NCBI RefSeq assembly: GCF_001894825.1 | Contig: NZ_BCWY01000006.1 | Span: 124,001 to 188,000, forward strand | Length of the DNA stretch: 64,000 bases | Reading direction: 5' to 3' | Origin: Rhodococcus jostii NBRC 16295 | Lineage (GTDB): Bacteria > Actinomycetota > Actinomycetes > Mycobacteriales > Mycobacteriaceae | In this document: in pieces, positions 16,132 to 25,346 of the stretch | Numbering within the stretch: the first letter of the stretch is position 1 | How the letters are laid out: each line of letters begins with the position of its first letter | Made by a program: the position numbers and the translations under genes | Notes under the pieces: model-generated | Told to the model about the DNA's origin: nothing | Database searches by the model: none | What the model saw: the letters and a program-made list of their open reading frames with translations, nothing else

Positions 16132-17154
16132 TCAGCAGCCGGGCGCGTCGCCACCGGCGTCGATGGCCTCGAGCGCGTCGACGGCTCCGGCGAGGGTCTC
16201 GACCTTCACCAGCCGGAGTCCGTCGGGTGCGCCCTGGCGGGCCTCGTCGCAGTTCTTCGCGGGCACGAGGAACGTCTCGGCGCCTGCCTCGTCCGCAGCG
16301 ATCAACTTGTACTTGATGCCACCGATGGGGCCGACGTCGCCGTCCGAATCGATCGTGCCGGTGCCGGCGACGAACTTGCCGCCGTTGAGTTCGCCCGGGC
16401 TGAGCTTGTCGATGACGGCGAGTGTGAACATCAGCCCCGCCGAGGGTCCGCCCACGTCGGCCAGGTTGAAATCGATGGTGAACGGAACGTCCGGGACCTC
16501 TTCGGGCGTGATTCCCAGGTACCCCTTCGACTCGTCGCCCGGGCGCGCCCCGAGCGTCACCCGGACCGTCGTCTCGGCGCCGTCGCGGCGGATCACGATC
16601 GGCACCTCCGTGTTCGGCGCCACATCCGCCACCGCCTCCTGCACGCCGCCGACCGTCGTCACCGCCGTCCCGTCGACGCTCACCAATTCGTCGCCCTCAC
16701 GCAGAAGTCCCGAGGAGGGGCCGTCCACCCCGACCTTCGCGATCCGCAGGTCGACCGGCTTGCCGAGGAAGTGGAGCGCGGCGAGTTCGGCGCTGTCCTC
16801 GGACTGCTGGAAGTCGGCGTCGTTCTCCTGCTTGACCTCGTCCTTCGACTTGTCCGGCGGGTACACCTCCTCGCGGGGGACGATGCCCTGGCGGCCGCTG
16901 GCCCACAATCCGAACGCCTCGAACACGTTGAGGTCGTCGCGCACCGCGACCGTCGTCATGTTCAGGTGTCCGGTGGTGTCGTCCACCTCGGTTCCCTGGA
17001 TCGCGACGACTTGCTCGCCGCCCACTTCGCCGAGGGTGTTGAACGTGGGGCCCGGCCCGAGAGCCACGAACGGCACCGTGATCACCGTGCCGAGAATTCC
17101 GAGTACCACGATCGGGGCCAGCGCGGCCAGAAGCGTCACGATCCGTCGATTCAC
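16132..17154 (-). CDS. Membrane-anchored PDZ / Lon-like (S16) serine protease
   Basis: 340 residues: an N-terminal membrane anchor (about 7-30, VTLLAALAPIVVLGILGTVI), an extracytoplasmic region, a PDZ domain (about 135-215, GPSSGLLREGDELVSVDG), and a Lon-type proteolytic domain at the C-terminus. The Ser-Lys dyad is visible as the Ser in VGGPSAGLMFTLAVID and the Lys in IGGIKYKLIAADEAG. The ATPase domain of Lon is absent, as usual in this family. It is likely an envelope quality-control protease. It matches Rv3194c in length and position. Confidence 0.85.
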   Translation of the reverse strand: MNRRIVTLLAALAPIVVLGILGTVITVPFVALGPGPTFNTLGEVGGEQVVAIQGTEVDDTTGHLNMTTVAVRDDLNVFEAFGLWASGRQGIVPREEVYPPDKSKDEVKQENDADFQQSEDSAELAALHFLGKPVDLRIAKVGVDGPSSGLLREGDELVSVDGTAVTTVGGVQEAVADVAPNTEVPIVIRRDGAETTVRVTLGARPGDESKGYLGITPEEVPDVPFTIDFNLADVGGPSAGLMFTLAVIDKLSPGELNGGKFVAGTGTIDSDGDVGPIGGIKYKLIAADEAGAETFLVPAKNCDEARQGAPDGLRLVKVETLAGAVDALEAIDAGGDAPGC

Positions 17155-17267
17155 CTGGACCAGCGTAGAGCGCGAACCGGCGGGACCCGCTGTCGGCTGT
17201 CCGCGTGTTCGCCGTCAGCGTGACGTGGTCGACACCCACGGAACCATGCGCCTTGTACCGTTGAGTC

Positions 17268-18695
17268 ATGAGCAATCTGCCGTTCGGCTTCTCCAGCTCC
17301 GACGACGATCCCGATCGTGACAAGAACACGGGGGATCAGAACGGACCCGACCGCGACAAGAACGCGGGTGGTTCCGGCGACTTCGGTTTCGGGGCGGGTG
17401 GTTTCCCCGCCGGGGGTTTCGACCCGGCCGCTCTCGGCCAGATGCTGACCCAGTTCGGTCAGATGCTGAGTGGGATGGGCACCTCGATGGGATCGGGTGA
17501 GCAGACCGGACCCGTCAATTACGAGATCGCGAAGAAGCTGGCCCGCCAGCAGATGGGGTCCGTCGCTCCCATCACCCAGGGCAATTCCGAGGCGATCGCC
17601 GATGCCTCCCGGCTCGCCGAACTGTGGCTCGACGCCGCGACGACGTTGCCCGCGGGCGCAACCAAGACTGTCGCGTGGACTCCCAACGACTGGCTCGACA
17701 ACACCCTCGACACCTGGAAGCGGCTGTGCGACCCCGTCGCGGAGAAGGTTGCCGGCATGTGGGTGCAGGGTCTGCCCGAGGAGGCGCAGCAGATGGCCGG
17801 GCCCATGCTCGGCATGATGAGCCAGATGGGTGGCCTCGCGTTCGGCTCCCAGCTCGGCCAGGCGCTCGGCCAGCTGTCGAAGGAGGTACTCACCTCCACC
17901 GACATCGGTCTCCCGCTCGGTCCGGCCGGCACCGGTGCACTGCTTCCCGCCGCCGTGGAGCGGTTCAGCAAGGGCCTCGAGCAGCCCGACCGCGAGATCC
18001 TCGTCTTCCTCGCCGCCCGTGAGGCCGCCTACCAGCGCCTCTACAGCCACGTCCCGTGGCTCCGTCAGCGGCTCCTCGCCACCGTCGAGGAGTACGCCCG
18101 CGGCATCACGATGGACTTCTCCGCCATCGAGGACATGGCGAAGAACCTCGATCCGTCCGCGCTGAGCGACCCTTCCCAGCTCGAGAACATACTGCAGCAG
18201 GGGGCGTTCGAACCGCAGACCACACCGGAGCAGAAGCAGGCCCTCGAGCGACTCGAGACGCTGCTGGCTCTCATCGAGGGCTGGGTCGAGGTCGTCGTCG
18301 GTTCGGCGCTGAACGACCGCCTTCCCGGTGTCGCGGCCCTCAGCGAGACGCTCCGCCGCCGGCGCGCGACCGGCGGACCCGCCGAGCAGACGTTCGCGAC
18401 GCTCGTCGGACTCGAACTGCGTCCCCGCAAGGTCAGGGAGGCCGCGCAGCTGTGGAATCGCCTCACGTCCGAATCCACCATCGACGCCCGTGACGGCGTG
18501 TGGGCCCACCCCGACCTGCTCCCCGACTCGTCCGACCTGGACAGCCCCGACGCGTTCGTCGACCGGGTGCTCGGTGGCGGCGACGGCGGCAACTTCGACA
18601 ATCCTATGGCGCAGCTCGAGGCGACCGAAGCCCGTGAGCGGGCCGAGGAGGCCGAACGCGGCAAGTCCGGCAAGGACGACGAGTCCGAGTCCTGA
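17268..18695 (+). CDS. DUF2342 / zincin-like putative hydrolase (Rv3195-like)
   Basis: 475 residues: a Gly/Asp-rich, low-complexity N-terminus (1-75), then the DUF2342 domain (putative zinc-dependent metallopeptidase). Recognisable segments are ALGQLSKEVLTSTDIGLPL, REAAYQRLYSHVPWLRQRL and GWVEVVVGSALNDRLPG. The canonical zincin HExxH is not present; the equivalent place reads REAAY, so catalysis by the standard mechanism is doubtful. The C-terminus is charged. It is divergent from the Lon-like protease and followed by the Rv3196-like gene. Function unproven. Confidence 0.75.
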   Translation: MSNLPFGFSSSDDDPDRDKNTGDQNGPDRDKNAGGSGDFGFGAGGFPAGGFDPAALGQMLTQFGQMLSGMGTSMGSGEQTGPVNYEIAKKLARQQMGSVAPITQGNSEAIADASRLAELWLDAATTLPAGATKTVAWTPNDWLDNTLDTWKRLCDPVAEKVAGMWVQGLPEEAQQMAGPMLGMMSQMGGLAFGSQLGQALGQLSKEVLTSTDIGLPLGPAGTGALLPAAVERFSKGLEQPDREILVFLAAREAAYQRLYSHVPWLRQRLLATVEEYARGITMDFSAIEDMAKNLDPSALSDPSQLENILQQGAFEPQTTPEQKQALERLETLLALIEGWVEVVVGSALNDRLPGVAALSETLRRRRATGGPAEQTFATLVGLELRPRKVREAAQLWNRLTSESTIDARDGVWAHPDLLPDSSDLDSPDAFVDRVLGGGDGGNFDNPMAQLEATEARERAEEAERGKSGKDDESES

Positions 18696-18787
18696 CCGCC
18701 TGAACCAACCAATTTCGCAGCAGCGGGAAATCCACAGGCCGGAGCACGTTTCGGCCTGTGGACAACTCGTCTTCCAGGGGCTGACAC

Positions 18788-19708
18788 GTGGTGGCGGCCT
18801 GCAATTCTCTGCGTGTGACCATCCAGCACCCACCCCACGTCGGCGTCACCCTCGACCCTCGCATTCCGGTACTCGTCCGCCCCGACGGACGGGTCCAGTT
18901 CGGCTGGGATCCCGAACGCGCACTCGTTCTCGCCCCGCCGCCCGGCGTCCGGACCGAACAAGTCCTGGCTGTCATCCGGCTGCTCGACGGCAAGAACTCT
19001 CGGCCGCACATCCTGTGGACGGCTGTCGGATACGGCCTGGCACCCACGGACGTGTCGAAGCTCCTCGGTGATCTCGACCGGGCCGGTCTGATCGAGGTTG
19101 CCGCCGTATCCCCCGTCGCGGACACGATCGCGATTCGCGTGCACGGTCGCGGACCGCTGTCCGATGCGCTCTCGGCCGGACTCATCGACGGCGGTATCCG
19201 GGTGTCCCGGTCGCACCGCTATTCCGCCGACGGCGACGTCCGTCGGTGGAACGCGCTGTGTGTCGTGCTCGCAGACGAACTGGTCGCCGAACCGCGACTC
19301 GTCGCCGATCTCGTCCAGAACGGGATCCCCCACCTCCAGGTCCGGCTGCGAGACGGGCGCGGCGTCGTCGGTCCCCTGGTGCTTCCGGGCCACACCAGTT
19401 GCCTCCGGTGCGCCGATCTCCTCCGCTCCACGTACGACGAGGACTGACCGCACCTGTCCGCGCAGCTCCTCGGGACCGTCGGACACGCGAGCCCCGCCGT
19501 GATCATGGCCACCGCCGCGGTCGCCCTCGGCCAGCTCGAGGCCGTTCTGGCCGCTCCGCGAGGTGCGCCGCCGAGCAGCCTCGACGCGACCCTCGAGATC
19601 GATCTCGGCGCGCATCGGCTGGTGACCCGGCGCTGGCCGCGGCAGGCGAGTTGCAGCTGCACGTATCTGGCACCCGCTGTGGGCGAATCGAACCGTCGTC
19701 CGTCATGA
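18788..19708 (+). pseudogene. Rv3196-like (TOMM/ThiF-associated) protein, in-frame TGA
   Basis: The frame runs 18788-19447, stops at TGA (19445-19447) and continues without a shift to 19708, giving 306 codons in all, close to the ~299 residues recalled for Rv3196. At the stop the surrounding reads STYDED-stop-PHLSAQLLGTVGHASP, where homologues appear to have Trp, so TGG to TGA is the simplest lesion. The half after the stop keeps family sequence (SLDATLEIDLGAHRLVTRRW). Two Cys pairs, CLRC before and CSC after the stop, look like zinc ligands, so the short product would lose half the site. It could be a pseudogene, readthrough, or a sequencing error. A later GTG (18815) is an alternative start. 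Confidence 0.65.
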
Positions 19709-21060
19709 TGCATGATGGTGGGGTGTCCGACATCCCCCGCAGGAGTTCTGCCCGCACCGCCAAGCTCGCGAGCATTCCCTTGGGGATCGCGGGGCGGGCT
19801 GCGATGGGCTTCGGCCGGAAGCTGACCGGCGGCGACAGGGACGAGATCGACGCCCAGCTCAGCGCGAAGGCCGCCGAGCAATTGTTCGCAGTCCTCGGCG
19901 AACTCAAGGGCGGCGCCATGAAATTGGGGCAGGCGCTCAGTGTCATGGAGGCCGCGATCCCCGAGGAGTTCGCGGAGCCCTATCGCGAATCGCTGAACAA
20001 GCTGCAGGCGCAGGCGCCCCCGCTCCCGGCGCGGGCCGTGCACAAGATGCTCGACCAGCAGTTGGGCACCAAATGGCGTGACCGGTTCGAGTCGTTCGAC
20101 GACACACCGACCGCGTCGGCCAGCATCGGTCAGGTGCACCGCGCCGTGTGGGCCGACGGTCGCGACGTGGCGGTGAAGGTTCAGTACCCCGGCGCCGACG
20201 AAGCCCTGCGCGCCGACCTGAAGACGCTCGGCCGGTTCGCGGGCCTGTTCGCGTCGGTCATGCCCGGAGTGGACGTCCGCCCCGTGATCGACGAGTTCAC
20301 CGCCCGCACCGAAGAAGAACTCGACTACCGGATAGAGGCGAACAACCAGCGCCGCTTCGCCAAGGTGTACGACGGGGATCCGCAGTTCGCGATTCCGCAC
20401 GTGGTCGCCAGCGCACCCAAAGTCGTGGTGACCGAATGGATGTCGGCGAAGCCCTTGTCGGCCATCATCGCGGACGGCACACCCGAGGAACGCAACACAG
20501 CGGGGGCGCTGCTCGCGGAGTTCCACTTCGCCTCCCCCACCCGGGTCGGTCTGCTCCACTGCGACCCGCATCCGGGAAACTTCATGCTGCACAGCGACGG
20601 CCGGCTCGGTGTCATCGATTTCGGTGCGGCGGCTCCGTTTCCGCACGGACTTCCGCCCGTGCTGGGGGCCATGGTGCGACTGTCGCTCCACGAGCAGTTC
20701 GACGAACTGGCGGAGTTGCTGCACGCCAACGGGTTCGTCCTGCCCGGCAGAACGGTCACCGACAAGGAGATCGCGGACTACCTGCGCCCGGTCACCGATC
20801 CGATCCGCACCGAGTCGTTCCACTTCACCCGCGCCTGGCTGCAGAAGGCCGTGGGTTCTGCCACCGACTTCAACAGTTCCCAGTTCCGTACGGCCCGGGC
20901 ACTGAACCTGCCCGCCGAGTATCTGATGATCTTCCGAGTTCTCGTCGGCTCGGTCGGGATCTGCGCTCAGCTGGATGCGTACGCGCCGTACATGGAGATC
21001 CTGACACGGTGGCTCCCCGGATTCGCCGACCCGGCGCCCGAGGACGAAGACACCGTCTGA
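19705..21060 (+). CDS. ABC1/UbiB-family atypical kinase
   Basis: About 451 residues (Rv3197-like). UbiB-family signatures: the Ala/Gly-rich KxGQ motif region (GGAMKLGQALSVME, about residues 72-85), ASIGQVHRAVWADGRDVAVKVQYPG (Ala-rich loop and Val-Lys), ELDYRIEANNQRRF, LLHCDPHPGNFML (catalytic HxDPHPGN) and GVIDFGAA (DFG). Such kinases act in isoprenoid-lipid or quinone metabolism; in mycobacteria the homologue lies beside whiB7 and is linked to macrolide resistance. ATG 19705 overlaps the TGA of the upstream frame (ATGA), suggesting coupling; GTG at 19723 is an alternative. Confidence 0.85.
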   Translation: MMHDGGVSDIPRRSSARTAKLASIPLGIAGRAAMGFGRKLTGGDRDEIDAQLSAKAAEQLFAVLGELKGGAMKLGQALSVMEAAIPEEFAEPYRESLNKLQAQAPPLPARAVHKMLDQQLGTKWRDRFESFDDTPTASASIGQVHRAVWADGRDVAVKVQYPGADEALRADLKTLGRFAGLFASVMPGVDVRPVIDEFTARTEEELDYRIEANNQRRFAKVYDGDPQFAIPHVVASAPKVVVTEWMSAKPLSAIIADGTPEERNTAGALLAEFHFASPTRVGLLHCDPHPGNFMLHSDGRLGVIDFGAAAPFPHGLPPVLGAMVRLSLHEQFDELAELLHANGFVLPGRTVTDKEIADYLRPVTDPIRTESFHFTRAWLQKAVGSATDFNSSQFRTARALNLPAEYLMIFRVLVGSVGICAQLDAYAPYMEILTRWLPGFADPAPEDEDTV

Positions 21061-21076
21061 CCCCCGATACACAGAA

Positions 21077-21123
21077 CGGGCGTTCGCCCGGCCCACTCGT
21101 GTGAGTGGCCGGGCCAACGCCCG
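21077..21123. terminator. Bidirectional terminator, ABC1 kinase / whiB7
   Basis: Outer stem CGGGCGTT (21077-21084) / AACGCCCG (21116-21123) and an inner helix CCGGCC(C)ACTC / GAGTGGCCGG with one bulged base form a long hairpin between the converging genes. Confidence 0.75.
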
Positions 21124-21147
21124 AACTCTTCCGCCCCGTATCGGTTT

Positions 21148-21468
21148 CTACGCACAGACCAGAGTCTGTGTCTTGCGTGGACGTCCCCGGGGACGCTTGC
21201 GGGCGATCACGACGCCCTGGTCGAAGATCTCGCCGCCCCACACACCCCACGGCTCGGCCCGATCGAGGGCAGCGTCGAGGCAGCGGGAGCGGATCGGGCA
21301 GGACGCGCACAGCGCCTTGGCCTGCTCCAACTGGGTGGGCGAGTCCGCGAACCACAGGTCGGGATCATCGACCCGGCAGGGCAGGTCGCCACGGGTGGAC
21401 ACTATCTGAACAAATCCGCTTGTGGCGGTTGAGGTTTCGGATACCCCTCGGCATGTCACGGTAGACAC
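21148..21468 (-). CDS. whiB7: WhiB7 redox-sensing transcription factor
   Basis: 106 residues. The four iron-sulphur-cluster Cys are in LPCRVDDP, ALCASCPIRSRC. The WhiB signature is EPWGVWGGEIFDQG, and the C-terminal AT-hook KRPRGRPRK is specific to WhiB7. It acts with the housekeeping sigma factor to switch on intrinsic antibiotic-resistance genes, including itself. GTG at 21468 was chosen because GAGGAG stands 7 bases upstream; longer frames run into the leader. It is regulated by the leader described at 21572-21902. Neighbours uvrD2 and ABC1 kinase match the mycobacterial locus. Confidence 0.92.
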   Translation of the reverse strand: MSTVTCRGVSETSTATSGFVQIVSTRGDLPCRVDDPDLWFADSPTQLEQAKALCASCPIRSRCLDAALDRAEPWGVWGGEIFDQGVVIARKRPRGRPRKTQTLVCA

Positions 21469-21571
21469 GTCCTTCTCCTCTGCTCTCATTGCGACGGTCA
21501 TTCTCTTCGGTTCGATGGAGTGGGTGCGAACCAGAGCCGAGGCTGCGAGCGGGAAAAGTGCTCGAACTACA

Positions 21572-21605
21572 AAGGCCACGGTCCGCGATGCGGGTCCGTG
21601 GCCTT
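21572..21605 (-). terminator. whiB7 leader attenuator hairpin
   Basis: AAGGCCACGG (21572-21581) pairs with CCGTGGCCTT (21596-21605). On the minus strand the stem is followed by TTTGT. It lies 28 bases after the upstream ORF stop and about 100 bases before the whiB7 start, as expected of the uORF-controlled attenuator described for mycobacterial whiB7. Confidence 0.75.
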
Positions 21606-21632
21606 GAAAAGACGGTGGGAGTTGCTCTACCT

Positions 21633-21797
21633 TTACCGAGGATTTCCTCGACAACTCCGATACACGGACTCGACTGCTGCTGCGGGACGACGACGGGCTG
21701 CCGACCAGACAATCGCCGGTGCCGGTTCCGCCGCGTTCATGCCGAACAGCGGGGAGGCAGCAGCGCTTGCCGTCACATGTGCTTGGAACTTCGTCAT
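21633..21797 (-). CDS. whiB7 leader peptide (uORF)
   Basis: 54-codon open frame (MTKFQAHVTASAAASPLFG...) in the whiB7 leader, with GGAGG 10 bases before its ATG. It ends 28 bases before the attenuator hairpin. In mycobacteria, stalling of ribosomes on such a uORF by antibiotics opens the attenuator and lets transcription enter whiB7; the same role is inferred here. The C-terminal half is Arg-rich (WSAARRRPAAAV, YRSCRGNPR), which may slow translation. Confidence 0.65.
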   Translation of the reverse strand: MTKFQAHVTASAAASPLFGMNAAEPAPAIVWSAARRRPAAAVESVYRSCRGNPR

Positions 21798-21864
21798 TTC
21801 ACTGCCACCTCCATTTCTTCTCGATCCGATGTGAACCACACGGGTCTCCCCGCGCACTGAAACC

Positions 21865-21902
21865 ACAGTAGGCAATTCTCCAGAACCGCACAACCTTTTT
21901 TT
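21865..21902 (-). promoter_or_regulatory. WhiB7-type autoregulated promoter
   Basis: On the minus strand: a run of seven A (21896-21902), two bases, a -35-like TTGTGC (21888-21893), a 17-base spacer, and a -10-like TACTGT (21865-21870). An AT-rich block just upstream of the -35 is the known hallmark of WhiB7-dependent promoters. Transcription would begin about 390 bases before the whiB7 start codon. Confidence 0.7.
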
Positions 21903-21946
21903 GACCTGCGGTGATGCGCACAACTCCGCCGCCGCGCGGGAGCGGT

Positions 21947-24073
21947 TCAGTGACTACCGCTTCCGTTGATCACGCCGAGGACGTCCTCACCGAACTGCTC
22001 GAGTTTCTTCGCACCGATCCCGGGGATCGCGACGAGCCCCCGATCGTCCTGCGGTCGCTGCTCGGCGAGGGCCGTCAACGTGTTGTCGCTGAACACCACA
22101 TACGCCGGGACCTTCAGCTCCCGCGACTTCTCCAAGCGCCACGACCGCAGCGATTCGAGCAGTTCGACGTCGACGTTGGACGGGCATCCCTCGCAGCGAC
22201 CCAGCATGGTCGCGGTGGTCCCGATCAGCGGTTTTCCGCACAGCCGGCACCGGGGGCGCTTCTTGTTGCTCTTGGCCGGCGCCGCGATCCGCGACGCAGG
22301 CGAGTCTTCGGGGATGAGCCCGTGCAGGAACCGCGAACGGCGCCGCGACTTGCGGCCGCCCTCGTTCCGGGACAGCGCCCACGACATCTGCAGGTGCTCG
22401 CGTGCGCGCGTCACACCGACGTACAGCAGACGGCGCTCCTCCTCCACGGCAGCCTCGTCCGGCGCCGAGTTGGAGTCGCCGAGCACGTGCTGGATGGGCA
22501 ACGTTCCGTCGGTGAGCCCGACGAGGAACACGGCGTCCCACTCGAGACCCTTCGCCGCGTGCAGGGACGCGAGCGTCACACCCTGCACGACGGGTGGGTG
22601 CCGCGCCTCCGCCCGGAGACTCAACTCGCGCAGCAGGGCGTCGAGCGTCAACTCCGGGTCCTGCGTCAACTGCTCCTCGGTGAGCGCCACCAGCGCCGAC
22701 AGCGAGGACCACCGTTCCCGAGCCTGCGCACCCGCCGGTTCCGCGTCGGTCAACCCGAGCGGCGTGAGCACCGCGCGGACGAGGGTGACCAGGTCGGCGC
22801 CGACCGCGTCCGGCAGATCGTCGCGGCCCGCGGCCTGACGCAACGCCGACACGGCCTGACGCACCTCGGTGCGCGTGAAGAATCCCTCCCCGCCGCGCAC
22901 CTGATACGGGATGTCGAGTTTCGTCAGCGCCTGCTCGTGCACCTCGGACTGGGCGTTGATCCGGTAGAGGACCGCAATCTCCGCTGCCGGAGTACCCGAG
23001 GCGATGAGCCGCTTGATCGTGCGCGCCACCCCGGCGGCCTCGGCGGGTTCGTCGTCGAACTCGACGAAACTCGGTTCCGGCCCGGAGTCGCGTTGACCGA
23101 TCAGCTGGAGACGGGTGCCCGCGATCCTGCCGCGCGCCGCTCCGATGACCCGGTTCGCCATCGACACGACCTCGGGGGTCGAACGGTAGTCACGCTCGAG
23201 CCGCACGACGGTCGCCTCGGGGAACCGGCGCGAGAAGTCGAGCAGGTAGTTGGGTGTGGCGCCGGTGAACGAGTAGATGGTCTGGTTGGCGTCACCGACG
23301 ACGGTGAGGTCGTCCCGCTCCCCGAGCCACGCGTCGAGGACACGCTGCTGCAGCGGCGTGACGTCCTGGTACTCGTCCACCACGAAGCACCGGTAACGGT
23401 CGCGGAACTCCTCGGCGACAGCCGAATGCTCCTCGAGGGCCGCCGCGGTGTGGAGCAGGAGATCGTCGAAATCGAGGAGCATCCCGTCCTGGCCGCGGGC
23501 CTTGAGCTGCTCGTAGCCGTGGTAGACCTCGGCGACCTTCGCGGCGTCGACCGGCGCCTCCCGGCGTAACTTCGCCACCGCGCGCGGATAGTCCTCGGGC
23601 GCGATCAGCGAGGCCTTGGCCCACTCGATCTCACTGGCCAGGTCGCGGACGCTCTCCGTGCTGGTGGACAGACCGACCCGCCCCGCCGCGGAGGACACGA
23701 CCGCGAATTTGCGGTCCAGCAGCCGCCACTCGGTGTCGCCGATCACCTGCGGCCAGAAATACCTCAGCTGCCGCAGCGCGGCGGCGTGGAACGTGCGCGC
23801 CTGGACCTGCGCTCCCCCGTCGCCGATCCCCAGGCTGCGCAGCCGGCCGCGCATCTCGCCCGCCGCGCGTGCCGTGAACGTGACCGCCAGCACCTGCCCC
23901 GCGGCCACGTGCCCACTGGCCACGAGGTGCGCGATGCGCCGGGTGATGGTCCGGGTCTTCCCTGTTCCCGCACCCGCCAGCACACACACCGGGCCACGGG
24001 GGGCGAGTACCGCTGCGGACTGTTCGGGATCGAGACCGGTACTTGTCACCTCTGCTGCGCCGGCTGCTGACAT
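21947..24073 (-). CDS. uvrD2: UvrD2-type DNA helicase with HRDC domain
   Basis: 708-residue superfamily-1 helicase. Walker A is [16 protein letters not shown] (about residues 31-46) and motif II is [12 protein letters not shown]. The two motor domains end near residue 580. A four-Cys element CRLCGK...GRCEGC (about 600-625) and a C-terminal HRDC domain (ending [20 protein letters not shown]) follow, as in mycobacterial UvrD2. It unwinds DNA 3' to 5' in repair. The start ATG 24073 gives the same N-terminal spacing as the homologue; ATGs at 24082 and 24085 are alternatives. It diverges from mrx1. Confidence 0.9.
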   Translation of the reverse strand: MSAAGAAEVTSTGLDPEQSAAVLAPRGPVCVLAGAGTGKTRTITRRIAHLVASGHVAAGQVLAVTFTARAAGEMRGRLRSLGIGDGGAQVQARTFHAAALRQLRYFWPQVIGDTEWRLLDRKFAVVSSAAGRVGLSTSTESVRDLASEIEWAKASLIAPEDYPRAVAKLRREAPVDAAKVAEVYHGYEQLKARGQDGMLLDFDDLLLHTAAALEEHSAVAEEFRDRYRCFVVDEYQDVTPLQQRVLDAWLGERDDLTVVGDANQTIYSFTGATPNYLLDFSRRFPEATVVRLERDYRSTPEVVSMANRVIGAARGRIAGTRLQLIGQRDSGPEPSFVEFDDEPAEAAGVARTIKRLIASGTPAAEIAVLYRINAQSEVHEQALTKLDIPYQVRGGEGFFTRTEVRQAVSALRQAAGRDDLPDAVGADLVTLVRAVLTPLGLTDAEPAGAQARERWSSLSALVALTEEQLTQDPELTLDALLRELSLRAEARHPPVVQGVTLASLHAAKGLEWDAVFLVGLTDGTLPIQHVLGDSNSAPDEAAVEEERRLLYVGVTRAREHLQMSWALSRNEGGRKSRRRSRFLHGLIPEDSPASRIAAPAKSNKKRPRCRLCGKPLIGTTATMLGRCEGCPSNVDVELLESLRSWRLEKSRELKVPAYVVFSDNTLTALAEQRPQDDRGLVAIPGIGAKKLEQFGEDVLGVINGSGSH

Positions 24074-24163
24074 GGCGTCCATCATGACAGGGGCAACCGA
24101 CAGGGCGCGAAGCGGACGAACCGCAGTGGGAACACAACGCGGGGTCGTGGTGTTATATGCGCC

Positions 24164-24418
24164 GTGACTGCAACCGACGCCCCTGCCCTGACCATCTACT
24201 CCACCACCTGGTGCGGCTACTGCCGGCGCCTGAAGACGCAGCTGGACGAGTCCGGCATCGGCTACGTGGAGATCGACATCGAGGACGATCCGGCGTCGGC
24301 AGAGTTCGTCGGCAGCGTCAACGGCGGAAACCACGTCGTCCCCACCGTCAAGTTCGCCGACGGCAGCACCGCGACCAACCCGTCGTTGTCGCAGGTCAAG
24401 AAGCTCCTCGGCGTCTAG
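24164..24418 (+). CDS. mrx1: Mycoredoxin-1
   Basis: 84-residue glutaredoxin-like protein. The active site is WCGYC (about residues 16-20), with VVPTVKF (cis-Pro loop) and the end SQVKKLLGV. It reduces mycothiol mixed disulphides using mycothiol. GTG start. It diverges from uvrD2 and overlaps the nudC stop by 4 bases. Same place as Rv3198A. Confidence 0.9.
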   Translation: MTATDAPALTIYSTTWCGYCRRLKTQLDESGIGYVEIDIEDDPASAEFVGSVNGGNHVVPTVKFADGSTATNPSLSQVKKLLGV

Positions 24419-25326
24419 GACGCCGACGCTGCTCCCGCCCAGGACTCGATGATGCCGCGCGCGATCGAGATCGAGCCCGGGAGCAGCAGCGGAGCGTCGC
24501 CGTCCGACGCCCAGTCGCCGAGTTCGAGTGCCCTGCGCACCTCGTCCCGGGTGAACCACCGGGCCTCGGCGATCTCTCCGTCCGCGAAGGTCAGCGGGGC
24601 GTCGGGGTCGCCGACGGCGGCGAAGCCGATCATCACCGACCGGGGAAACGGCCAGGGCTGGCTGCCCAGGTAGCGGACGTCGCGGACGTCGACACCCACC
24701 TCTTCCTTGATCTCCCGGACGACGCACGTCTCGAGCGACTCACCGGCCTCGACGAACCCGGCCAGGATCGAGAACCGCCGCGGCGGCCACGTGGGCTGCC
24801 GGGCCAGCAGGACTCGATCCCCGCCGTCGTGCACGAGGCAGATGACCGCCGGATCGGTGCGGGGAAATTCCTCGTGCCCGGTGCTCGTCGAGATCCGCGA
24901 CCACCCCGACATCGTCGGCTCCGACGGCGCACCGTCCAGGGCGCTGAAGCCGGCGCTGTCGTGCCAGTTGAGCATCGCCAGCGCCCCTGTGAGCACCCCC
25001 GCGTCGGCGTCGTCCAGCGTCCCGCCGAGCAGCCGGAGATCGGCGAGCTCGCCGGTCAGCGCCTGCACCCGGACCGCCCACACGTGCCGGTCCTTGCGGA
25101 TGCCGAGGAACACCGCGCCCGGTTGCGGCTCGGGGCCGAGTTCGGTGGCCTCCGCGAAGACCAGCCCGTCGTCTCCCACCCGGACCTGTCCGCGGTGATT
25201 GACGCGCAACAGCTGCGCTTCCCGCCAGCCCGACCGCAACGCGTCCGTGTCCGAACGCATTTCCTCGGCCCGCCCGACAGCGGAGCGGGACAGGAGCGGG
25301 GTTTCGTTCAACCGGAATGCAGTCAC
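24415..25326 (-). CDS. nudC: NADH pyrophosphatase NudC
   Basis: 303-residue Nudix hydrolase that cleaves NADH/NAD+ (and can decap NAD-RNA in other species). The Nudix box follows G-x5-E-x7-REIKEEVG. The NudC-specific SQPWPFPRS lies just after it, and [13 protein letters not shown] just before. The zinc-ribbon Cys pairs usual in this family (FCxxCG) are missing: the place reads [11 protein letters not shown] start. It converges with mrx1 through a shared CTAG and lies upstream, in the same direction, of uvrD2 across mrx1. Matches Rv3199c. Confidence 0.85.
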   Translation of the reverse strand: MTAFRLNETPLLSRSAVGRAEEMRSDTDALRSGWREAQLLRVNHRGQVRVGDDGLVFAEATELGPEPQPGAVFLGIRKDRHVWAVRVQALTGELADLRLLGGTLDDADAGVLTGALAMLNWHDSAGFSALDGAPSEPTMSGWSRISTSTGHEEFPRTDPAVICLVHDGGDRVLLARQPTWPPRRFSILAGFVEAGESLETCVVREIKEEVGVDVRDVRYLGSQPWPFPRSVMIGFAAVGDPDAPLTFADGEIAEARWFTRDEVRRALELGDWASDGDAPLLLPGSISIARGIIESWAGAASAS

Positions 25327-25346
25327 GCCGTCGACACTACTGCCGA

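Noticed and set aside
21911..23569. Long plus-strand open frame (about 550 codons) opposite uvrD2
   Set aside because: It lies entirely antisense to a gene with intact helicase motifs and reads as Arg/Gly/His-rich low-complexity sequence, typical of GC-rich antisense frames.
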